This document shows, in pieces, positions 7,018 to 12,016 of a stretch of 12,016 bases of DNA. The position numbers and the translations under genes are program-made. The notes under the pieces are model-generated. The model made no database searches and was not told the origin of the DNA. It saw only the letters and a list, made by a program, of their open reading frames with translations. Position 1 is the stretch's first letter; every line of letters begins with the position of its first letter. The stretch is from contig CALYSG010000046.1 in the NCBI GenBank assembly GCA_945485605.1, positions 1 through 12,016 of the forward strand, in the 5' to 3' direction. The stretch comes from an uncultured Clostridia bacterium. GTDB lineage: Bacteria > Bacillota > Clostridia > Oscillospirales > CAG-272.

Positions 7018-7039
7018 GTAAAAAAAGGGGGGATTTTAC
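7018..7039 (+). promoter_or_regulatory. Short inverted repeat with the purine-rich ribosome binding site in its loop
   Basis: GTAAAA (7018-7023) and TTTTAC (7034-7039) are complementary. The loop between them holds the GGGGGGA that serves as the ribosome binding site of the epimerase gene. The stem is only 6 AT-rich base pairs, so any regulatory effect would be weak. Confidence 0.3.
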
Positions 7040-7043
7040 TTAA

Positions 7044-7922
7044 GTGAATTATTCTGTTGAAAACGAATATCTGAAGATTACGGTTTCGGATATCGGCGCC
7101 GAGCTCGTCTCGGTGATCTCAAAAGCCGACGGCTGCGAATACGTTTGGCAGGGGGACGAACGCTTCTGGAACGGTCAGGCACCCGTACTGTTCCCGATCT
7201 GTTGCAGGCTGTTCGGCGGCTACTACACCTATGAAGGCAACCAGTTTTTTATGCCTTGTCACGGCTTCGTGCGAAAGAATCCCTGTGATTCCGCAGAGGT
7301 CGGAAAAAATTCCGTAACGGTAAGGCTTACGCCGAACGAGCTGACCCGCAGTCAGTATCCTTTCGACTTTGAGCTTACCGTAAAGTACACTCTCGTCGGG
7401 AAAAAGGTCTGCTTCTCGGCGACAGTTAAGAACCCGAGCGAAGACAAAACACTGATCTTCGCGCTCGGCGGGCACCCGGGCTTCAACGCTCCGATCGACA
7501 AGGGTAGCTTTGAGGATTGGTATCTCGGGTTCGACGAAAAAGCCGAACCCGAAAAATTCTGCTTCACAGACACCTGCTTTAGGACCGGAAAGACCGAAAA
7601 ATACCCGCTCAAAGACGGAAAGATCCTTCCGCTCCGTCACGACCTTTTCGACCATGACGCGCTCTTCTTCCGCAACGTCTGCCATTCCGTTACCCTGAGA
7701 TCAGAACTTTCGGATAAATCGGTCAGAGTCGATTTTCCGGAGATGAACTACCTCGGTGTATGGCACGCGGTAAAAAAAGAAGCTCCATATGTCTGCATCG
7801 AACCGATGAACGGACTTCCGTCATTTGACGGCAGAGTCGACGACCTTGCGACAAAGGCGGACATGGTACATCTCGCGCCCGGGAACACGTACACTTCCGG
7901 GTTTGATATGACCTTCAACTGA
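7044..7922 (+). CDS. Aldose 1-epimerase family protein (LacX-like)
   Basis: 292 residues, the usual length for the LacX-like branch of the galactose mutarotase superfamily. These enzymes interconvert the anomers of sugars in the cytosol; the sugar is not predictable here. The three expected active-site residues are present: His73 in MPCHGFVR, His144 in GGHPGFN, and Glu253 in CIEPMNG as the likely catalytic base. The start is the GTG at 7044, with GGGGGG 11 nt upstream and a sigma-A promoter before it; no earlier in-frame start fits this promoter. udp follows after 46 nt on the same strand with no terminator seen, so the two are probably co-transcribed, which suggests use of sugars or ribosides. 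The family is certain; the substrate is unknown. Confidence 0.9.
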   Translation: MNYSVENEYLKITVSDIGAELVSVISKADGCEYVWQGDERFWNGQAPVLFPICCRLFGGYYTYEGNQFFMPCHGFVRKNPCDSAEVGKNSVTVRLTPNELTRSQYPFDFELTVKYTLVGKKVCFSATVKNPSEDKTLIFALGGHPGFNAPIDKGSFEDWYLGFDEKAEPEKFCFTDTCFRTGKTEKYPLKDGKILPLRHDLFDHDALFFRNVCHSVTLRSELSDKSVRVDFPEMNYLGVWHAVKKEAPYVCIEPMNGLPSFDGRVDDLATKADMVHLAPGNTYTSGFDMTFN

Positions 7923-7968
7923 TTATACCGAAAGGACACTTTCCATATCGGAAGTAAGGTACCGAACA

Positions 7969-8742
7969 ATGCTCGATACACATACCGAACAGTTTCACAT
8001 AAAATGCAGAAAGGGTGACCTCGGCGGATATTGCCTGCTTCCGGGAGACCCCGGTCGCTGCGAAAAAATAGCGGCTCACTTTGATGAACCCGAATTCTTT
8101 ACCTCGAACCGTGAATATACGATCTGGAGAGGAAAGCTATGTGGTGAACCCGTGGCGGTATGCTCTACCGGGATCGGCGGACCTTCCGCGGCTATCGCCG
8201 TCGAGGAGCTCGCCGCATGCGGAGTCCATACCTTTATACGTGTCGGGACCTGCGGAGGCATTTCCCTGAATGTTCACTCGGGCGATTCGGTCATTGCAAT
8301 GTCTGCCGTAAGACAGGACGGAACCTCTCACGAGTATGCCCCGCACGAATATCCCGCAACCGCCGATTTCGATGTTACCTCGGCTCTCGTAGAGGAGGCT
8401 CGCGCGCTCGGACTTCCCTACCGCGTCGGTGTCGTCCAGAGCAAGGACTCCTTTTACGGTCAACATTCACCCGACCGTATGCCGATAAGCTCGGAGCTGA
8501 AAGCCAAATGGGAGGCATGGAAGCGCCTCGGCGTGCTTGCCTCCGAAATGGAATCTGCCGCAATATACACGGTTGCCGCTTCTCTCGGACTTCGTGCCGG
8601 TTCGGTATTTCACGTTATCTGGAACCAGGAAAGAGCACTTGCCGGGCTCGATACCGGTGCCGACGAGATTCATGACACCGAAAGCGCTGTCAGAATCGCC
8701 GTGGGTGCCGTAAAACGGCTCATTTCGCATCAGAAAGAATAA
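7969..8742 (+). CDS. udp: Uridine phosphorylase
   Basis: 257 residues, typical of nucleoside phosphorylase family I. It cleaves uridine with phosphate to uracil and ribose-1-phosphate for pyrimidine salvage in the cytosol. Visible motifs are LPGDPGR (24-30) and Arg48 for phosphate, STGIGGPSAAIAVEEL (66-81), RVGTCGG (91-97, with Arg91 and Thr94), SFYGQHSPDR (161-170), whose Gln and Arg recognise the uracil ring in uridine phosphorylases, and SEMESAA (192-198), which binds ribose. These signatures favour uridine over purine nucleosides. The ATG at 7969 has only a weak AAGG site 9 nt upstream. It follows the epimerase gene by 46 nt, and the next gene has its own promoter, so this pair looks like one operon. 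No internal defects are visible. Confidence 0.92.
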   Translation: MLDTHTEQFHIKCRKGDLGGYCLLPGDPGRCEKIAAHFDEPEFFTSNREYTIWRGKLCGEPVAVCSTGIGGPSAAIAVEELAACGVHTFIRVGTCGGISLNVHSGDSVIAMSAVRQDGTSHEYAPHEYPATADFDVTSALVEEARALGLPYRVGVVQSKDSFYGQHSPDRMPISSELKAKWEAWKRLGVLASEMESAAIYTVAASLGLRAGSVFHVIWNQERALAGLDTGADEIHDTESAVRIAVGAVKRLISHQKE

Positions 8743-8751
8743 TCAAAATGT

Positions 8752-8773
8752 AGCGTTTTTACTCTAAAACGCT
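8752..8773. repeat. 8-bp inverted repeat just upstream of the lipoprotein promoter
   Basis: AGCGTTTT (8752-8759) and AAAACGCT (8766-8773) form perfect arms around a 6-nt spacer. The right arm ends on the first base of the -35 box. No U-run follows on the plus strand, so a terminator for udp is unlikely to be efficient. A protein-binding site is the alternative. Confidence 0.45.
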
Positions 8774-8801
8774 TGACAAGCTTTACCATATATGGTATCA
8801 T
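8773..8801 (+). promoter_or_regulatory. Strong sigma-A promoter of the SH3b lipoprotein gene
   Basis: A perfect -35 TTGACA (8773-8778), a 17-nt spacer and -10 TATCAT (8796-8801). It lies 37 nt before the ATG at 8839. Confidence 0.85.
8784..8797. promoter_or_regulatory. 14-bp perfect palindrome across the promoter spacer (candidate operator)
   Basis: TACCATATATGGTA is its own reverse complement. It fills the second half of the promoter spacer and enters the -10 box, so a bound dimeric protein would block RNA polymerase. No regulator gene is visible next to it. Confidence 0.4.
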
Positions 8802-8838
8802 TAATTTAAACAATTTCAAAAATCAAGGAGATAGAAAA

Positions 8839-9582
8839 ATGAAGAAGTTTATTGCAGCAGCACTTGCGGCTATTGTTGTCACGGCAGCCTTCGCATCCTG
8901 CGCTCAGACCGATGATCCCAACGGCGACACAACAACCACCCGTAATCCTTACTCGACAAACGACCCGTCACAGGTCACGATGCCCTTCACGGAAGTCAAC
9001 GACAAAATGTATGTAAATACCGACAACCTCAATGTACGCTCTACCCCCGACTCGTCGTCAAATACCAATATCGTCGGTCAGCTCTCAAAGGGCACCGAGG
9101 TCAACCGCACCGGATACAACGCCGATTGGAGCCGTATAGTTTATCAGGGTAATGTCCGTTACGTAGCAACAAACTACCTCTCCGCCGAAAAGGTCAGTAC
9201 GGATGATCCCAACAAGCCCACAGATACCGCAGTTCCCGATGATAAGTTCACCGAGTGCAATGAGATCGTATTCGTTTATCCGACCGAGGATAAGAACGGC
9301 AAGGATGTCTACGTCAAAGACGGCGAAGTAAATGCTTACTCTACCGCGAGCTTTGATTCCTGGGCTGCCAAGTTCAAGGACGGCACGAAGCTCACAAGGA
9401 CCGGCATCACCAAGGAAAACAACACCGAGTACGGCTGGAGCCGCGTGAAGGCCGACGACGGCAAGACCTACTACATCAGAAACTCTCAGCTCTCAACAGT
9501 TGATCCCAACGGTGCAGCTTCCACCACTACGGAAACTCCCACCGGAACCGAAAAGCCTGCGGACACCACCAAGGCTTCCTGA
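8839..9582 (+). CDS. Predicted lipoprotein with two SH3b-like domains
   Basis: 247 residues. The N-terminus MKKFIAAALAAIVVTAAFASC is a lipoprotein-type signal: Lys pair, hydrophobic core, and lipobox-like FASC with Cys21 as the expected lipid attachment site. Thr/Asp/Pro-rich linkers follow at about 24-55 and 120-137. Two bacterial SH3-like domains are seen: about 58-115 (NLNVRSTPDSS, then VGQLSKGTEV and a terminal Leu-Ser) and about 143-219 (VNAYSTASFDS, then DGTKLTRTGI and YYIRNSQLS). A low-complexity Thr-rich tail ends the protein. Such domains often bind cell wall peptides or act as targeting modules on the outer face of the membrane; there is no catalytic domain. The ATG at 8839 is preferred over the in-frame TTG at 8773 because the latter is the promoter -35 box and AAGGAG lies 9 nt before the ATG. 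The gene is monocistronic, with its own promoter and terminator. The exact function is unknown. Confidence 0.85.
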   Translation: MKKFIAAALAAIVVTAAFASCAQTDDPNGDTTTTRNPYSTNDPSQVTMPFTEVNDKMYVNTDNLNVRSTPDSSSNTNIVGQLSKGTEVNRTGYNADWSRIVYQGNVRYVATNYLSAEKVSTDDPNKPTDTAVPDDKFTECNEIVFVYPTEDKNGKDVYVKDGEVNAYSTASFDSWAAKFKDGTKLTRTGITKENNTEYGWSRVKADDGKTYYIRNSQLSTVDPNGAASTTTETPTGTEKPADTTKAS

Positions 9583-9603
9583 TAAAGAGCAAAAAACATT
9601 ATA

Positions 9604-9639
9604 GGCGATCGGGAAGATTCCTTTCCGATCGCCTTTTTT
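9604..9639 (+). terminator. Intrinsic terminator of the lipoprotein gene
   Basis: A GC-rich 9-bp stem (GGCGATCGG / CCGATCGCC) extended by about 3 weaker pairs closes a short loop and is followed directly by TTTTTT (9634-9639). It starts 21 nt after the stop codon. Confidence 0.92.
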
Positions 9640-9668
9640 CATAATAATATATTGAAAGGAAAAATGAG

Positions 9669-10622
9669 ATGAAGGTCAGACACGACATACACACGCATAC
9701 GCTCTTCTCCTCCTGTTGCTACGATCCCGAAGCTACCGCCGCCGCTTTTGTAGAGAAGGCTCACGAGCTCGGGCACAGCGTCTTCGGGTTCTCCAACCAT
9801 ATCTGGGACGAGAGAGTCCCCGGTGCGAGCAACTGGTACAAGGGTCAGACGGTAGGCTACGGACTTGAGGAAAAGGACGCCATTCCGTCAAACACTCACG
9901 GAATAAAGATTCTCTTCGGCACCGAGACCGAGTACTGCGGAATGACAGACAACCTCGGTATGCTCGCAGAGACGGCAAAGAAGTTCGACTATATACTCGT
10001 ACCCCACAGCCACACGCATCAGAAAAACTTCGTTATGGCTGAAAATCCGGATGTAAAGGCTTACAGAAAGACTCTCGCCGCTGAAATATGCGAAAAGCTG
10101 CCGGGAATTTCCGAGGAGCAGGCACAGAGAATGGCATCTACCGTTAAATATCAGGAGGTTCTTGCAGCGATAAAGGAACACACAGTGGACGACGGTGAAT
10201 ACCTTGCCGACTTCCTCTTTACATCGTTCGAATCCCTTATGGTTCACCCCGAGTTCGTGAAGATGGCAGCTTCAGTACCGACGCTTATCGCACATCCATT
10301 CTATCCGTGCGGTGAATCTAAAGAGCAGCTTTCCCGAGTTCTCGGAATGCTGCTTGCTCAGAAAGACCGTCTGTTCGACGACTTCAGCACCGCCGCGCGT
10401 ATGAATGTCGGGCTTGATGTAAATATCGGGACCTACCGGTCGGCGGAAGACTATAAAGACGATCCGATGGTCGCGGTCATGCGTATAGCCCTCGAAGCCG
10501 GCTGCAAATTCGGCTTCGGGACCGATTCTCACTCTCTCAAGGGTCTGGAAAATATCCGCAAGGGAGACGCCATCGGAGATGCTATCGGCATCACCGAAAA
10601 GGATATCGCCGATATCATATAA
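9669..10622 (+). CDS. PHP-domain phosphoesterase (histidinol-phosphatase-like)
   Basis: 317 residues. PHP proteins are metal-dependent phosphoesterases with a trinuclear centre in a distorted barrel. The expected metal ligands can be placed: His8 and His10 (DIHTHT), His44 (FSNHIWD), Glu86 or Glu88 (GTETEY), His113 and/or His115 (VPHSHTH), His209 (IAHPF), and Asp286 with His288 (GTDSHS). A helical insert at about 120-200 is larger than in minimal PHP phosphatases, so the substrate may differ from histidinol phosphate. No other histidine-synthesis gene is nearby to support HisK. The ATG at 9669 has AAAGGA 8 nt upstream. It lies between two terminators, so it is probably transcribed alone, although no clear promoter was seen in 9640-9668; partial read-through from the lipoprotein gene is possible. 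The fold and metal site are firm; the substrate is open. Confidence 0.85.
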   Translation: MKVRHDIHTHTLFSSCCYDPEATAAAFVEKAHELGHSVFGFSNHIWDERVPGASNWYKGQTVGYGLEEKDAIPSNTHGIKILFGTETEYCGMTDNLGMLAETAKKFDYILVPHSHTHQKNFVMAENPDVKAYRKTLAAEICEKLPGISEEQAQRMASTVKYQEVLAAIKEHTVDDGEYLADFLFTSFESLMVHPEFVKMAASVPTLIAHPFYPCGESKEQLSRVLGMLLAQKDRLFDDFSTAARMNVGLDVNIGTYRSAEDYKDDPMVAVMRIALEAGCKFGFGTDSHSLKGLENIRKGDAIGDAIGITEKDIADII

Positions 10623-10623
10623 C

Positions 10624-10657
10624 AAAAAACAACTCGGGCAAATCCGAGTTGTTTTTT
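10624..10657. terminator. Bidirectional intrinsic terminator between convergent genes
   Basis: The 8-bp stem CAACTCGG (10630-10637) / CCGAGTTG (10644-10651) has a 6-nt loop. It is flanked by A6 on the left and T6 on the right, so a U-run follows the hairpin on both strands. It serves the PHP gene on the plus strand and the small gene ending at 10664 on the minus strand. Confidence 0.92.
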
Positions 10658-10663
10658 ATAAAA

Positions 10664-11026
10664 TCAATAGAATCTTTCCTTTTCAGCCTTGAGTCTGTCA
10701 TTTTCTTTCTTCAGCTCAAGCACGCGTGCACCGAGTATCTCGGCAGCTTCCGCATCGGTCTCGCCGTTCTGATAATGACGCACTATCTCGATGTTTTCCG
10801 GCTGTGCGCACTCAGCGATCGCCTTCACTACCGCAAGGTGTACAAAAGGATCCTTGAACTGGTACATCTCGCAAAGATACGAGAAGTTTTCCTTTGTATG
10901 TATCTTACCGAGTTGCTCGAAAACCGCATCTATAATGTCGTAAGTCGCACCCTTACGGATGATCCTGCGAAGCTTCCCGACGCGTTTTTTCTTTCCGTAT
11001 TTCTGTATCTTTTCGACAGTTACCAT
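10664..11026 (-). CDS. Small HEAT-like helical protein with C-terminal coiled coil, function unknown
   Basis: 120 residues from the ATG at 11026. The frame also opens at 11044, but that ATG has no ribosome binding site, whereas GGAGGG lies 4 nt before the 11026 ATG. The N-terminus is basic (YGKKKRVGKLRRIIRKG). The middle (about 28-85) reads as paired amphipathic helices such as DIIDAVFEQLGKI and FVHLAVVKAIAECA, suggesting one or two HEAT-like repeats. The end (about 92-117) is heptad-like and highly charged (ILGARVLELKKENDRLKAE), probably a short coiled coil. There is no signal peptide or membrane segment, so it should be cytosolic, perhaps a protein- or nucleic-acid-binding adaptor. It is transcribed alone, convergent with the PHP gene. 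I do not recognise a named family. Confidence 0.75.
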   Translation of the reverse strand: MVTVEKIQKYGKKKRVGKLRRIIRKGATYDIIDAVFEQLGKIHTKENFSYLCEMYQFKDPFVHLAVVKAIAECAQPENIEIVRHYQNGETDAEAAEILGARVLELKKENDRLKAEKERFY

Positions 11027-11030
11027 AGTA

Positions 11031-11036
11031 CCCTCC
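11031..11036 (-). promoter_or_regulatory. Ribosome binding site deciding the start of the small helical protein
   Basis: GGAGGG on the minus strand lies 4 nt before the ATG at 11026 and inside the longer frame that opens at 11044. It favours the shorter protein. Confidence 0.6.
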
Positions 11037-11072
11037 GTACTCATTTTTATACAGATATATCATATTCCAAAA

Positions 11073-11078
11073 ATTATA
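11073..11078 (-). promoter_or_regulatory. Possible -10 box for the small helical protein gene
   Basis: A perfect TATAAT on the minus strand, 46 nt before the ATG at 11026. No good -35 is found 16-18 nt upstream, so the call rests on the -10 alone in an AT-rich region. Confidence 0.3.
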
Positions 11079-11159
11079 ACGCCATATGACCTGAATCTGA
11101 CATTATTATTATTTTTGCATATTTCGGCAAATTATTTTTGATTGTTCCTTCCCCTGAGA

Positions 11160-11188
11160 TTGACGAAATCCGTTTGCCGTGATATAAT
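11160..11188 (+). promoter_or_regulatory. Strong sigma-A promoter of the SGNH hydrolase gene
   Basis: TTGACG (11160-11165), 17 nt, TATAAT (11183-11188) with an extended -10 TG. It lies 34 nt before the ATG at 11223. The block 11179-11196 (GTGATATAATTATCTTAC) is identical to 6999-7016 in the epimerase promoter. Confidence 0.85.
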
Positions 11189-11222
11189 TATCTTACTATT
11201 ATAATGCTTAAGGAGAAACCTG

Positions 11223-12016
11223 ATGTCGGAATCAAATAAAGTCATCATTGAAACCTCGCTAAAAGAACCTGATATCGTTTTTTATGACACAAGAAAAGAT
11301 CCCTTCAGAATCTACGGACTCTATAACTACCGTGAGCAGAGCGTATTCCGCCGCCTGCCGGAGGAAACAGCTGCCGCGACAAGTGCAGGAGTAAAACAGC
11401 TCTCTCTTGAGACAGCAGGCGGAAGGCTACGCTTCTCTACCGATTCTGAATACATTGCAATAAGTGTTAAGATGCCTTACGTCAAACGCCTAAGCCATAT
11501 GCCTCTTACCGGAACGACAGGCTTTGACCTTTACCTTGACAGTAACGGAGGAAGCAGATATATAAAAACCTTCAAACCCGACTCAAACATTGAAGGCGGT
11601 TACGAGAGCCTTGTGAGAGTCGGCGGCGGAAGGATGAGATCGTATACGATAAACTTCCCCTCCTACAATGCCGTGAACGAGCTTTATATAGGTGTTCAAG
11701 CGGGGGCGCGCATCGGATTCGGACATTCATATCGTACAAAGCTGCCGGTGGTGTTCTACGGAAACTCAATAACGCAAGGCGCATGCTCCTCGCGTCCGGG
11801 ACTCACTTACGAAAACATCATATCGCGCAGGTACGATCTTGACTATATAAATCTCGGTTTTTCGGGAAACGGCAGAGCCGAGCTTCCGATCGTGAACTAT
11901 ATGGCGTCTCTTGATATGCTCGACTTCGTCGGTGACTATGGTCACAATGCTCCGACTTCGGGTTTTCTCCGTGATACGCATCAGCGTATGTACGAAATAA
12001 TTCGAGAGGCGCACCC
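11223..12016 (+). CDS. SGNH/GDSL-family hydrolase with N-terminal accessory domain, 3' end cut by window edge
   Basis: Partial gene; 264 codons are visible and open to the edge. Residues 1 to about 175 form a beta-rich N-terminal domain of the type that precedes the catalytic domain in a group of SGNH hydrolases. The catalytic part begins with VVFYGNSITQGACSSRPG, where Ser182 is the expected nucleophile (block I, usually GDS or GSS). It continues with INLGFSGNGRAE (block II, Gly/Asn oxyanion region) and then DYGHNAPT, the family's equivalent of block III. The catalytic Asp-x-x-His block lies beyond the window. Relatives are esterases or acylhydrolases, some of them deacetylating carbohydrates; the substrate here is unknown. 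There is no signal peptide, so it is predicted to be cytosolic. AAGGAG lies 7 nt before the ATG and a near-consensus promoter precedes it. Confidence 0.85.
   Translation, partial: MSESNKVIIETSLKEPDIVFYDTRKDPFRIYGLYNYREQSVFRRLPEETAAATSAGVKQLSLETAGGRLRFSTDSEYIAISVKMPYVKRLSHMPLTGTTGFDLYLDSNGGSRYIKTFKPDSNIEGGYESLVRVGGGRMRSYTINFPSYNAVNELYIGVQAGARIGFGHSYRTKLPVVFYGNSITQGACSSRPGLTYENIISRRYDLDYINLGFSGNGRAELPIVNYMASLDMLDFVGDYGHNAPTSGFLRDTHQRMYEIIREAH

Noticed and set aside
7119..7685. A 188-codon open frame on the minus strand opposite the aldose epimerase
   Set aside because: The epimerase has its promoter and all three active-site residues on the plus strand; the opposite frame shows no motif.
7923..7968. 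A terminator or regulatory hairpin between the epimerase gene and udp
   Set aside because: Only a 5-bp stem (GAAAG/CTTTC) without a U-run is visible, too weak to call.
8752..8773. The inverted repeat after udp read as an intrinsic terminator
   Set aside because: No U-run follows the stem on the plus strand; the sequence goes straight into a TTGACA promoter box, so I list it as a repeat or possible operator.
8773..8838. An extended N-terminus of the lipoprotein from a TTG codon
   Set aside because: The TTG is part of the -35 box, so it would not be in the mRNA. The ATG at 8839 has a good ribosome binding site and gives a proper signal peptide.

Overview
The window looks like chromosomal DNA of an anaerobic, endospore-forming Clostridia-type Firmicute of moderate GC content. 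The evidence is a SpoVAD/SpoVAE spore-channel gene, a fatty acid kinase pair (FakA/FakB) and an oxygen-sensitive ATP-dependent activase/dehydratase pair of the 2-hydroxyacyl-CoA dehydratase ('archerase') type. Ribosome binding sites are classical AGGAGG-like and several promoters match the sigma-A consensus. I see no phage genes, insertion sequences, CRISPR arrays, tRNAs or rRNAs. The genus cannot be named from the sequence alone.

Left part, all on the minus strand (about 1-5342). A four-gene, apparently co-directional cluster reads right to left: fakB (4446-5342), fakA (2786-4453, overlapping fakB by 8 nt), a 2-hydroxyacyl-CoA dehydratase-like subunit (1429-2697, GTG start) and a tandem-domain ATPase activase that runs off the left edge (start at 1405). 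FakB carries a fatty acid and FakA phosphorylates it, feeding phospholipid synthesis. The other two are a [4Fe-4S] activator and its dehydratase-like partner, substrate unknown. A strong imperfect hairpin without a U-run lies between fakA and the dehydratase gene.

Middle (5454-6978). A minus-strand gene encodes SpoVAD fused in frame to SpoVAE, components of the spore dipicolinic-acid channel. It is followed by a terminator-like inverted repeat and preceded by a possible sigma-G-type promoter. That promoter abuts a divergent sigma-A promoter for the plus-strand genes.

Right part (6980-12016). On the plus strand are an aldose 1-epimerase-family gene, uridine phosphorylase (udp), a predicted SH3b-domain lipoprotein with its own strong promoter, and a PHP-family phosphoesterase. 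A bidirectional terminator separates the PHP gene from a convergent small HEAT-like/coiled-coil protein on the minus strand. The last gene, on the plus strand and cut by the right edge, is an SGNH/GDSL hydrolase. Its promoter shares an 18-nt block around the -10 with the epimerase promoter. No stretch longer than about 200 nt lacks a gene.

The points most worth a second look are the SpoVAD-SpoVAE fusion, the linkage of fatty acid kinase with an archerase-type pair of unknown substrate, the Cys-for-His change in FakB, and the shared promoter block. I do not see a clearly new multi-gene defence or mobile system.
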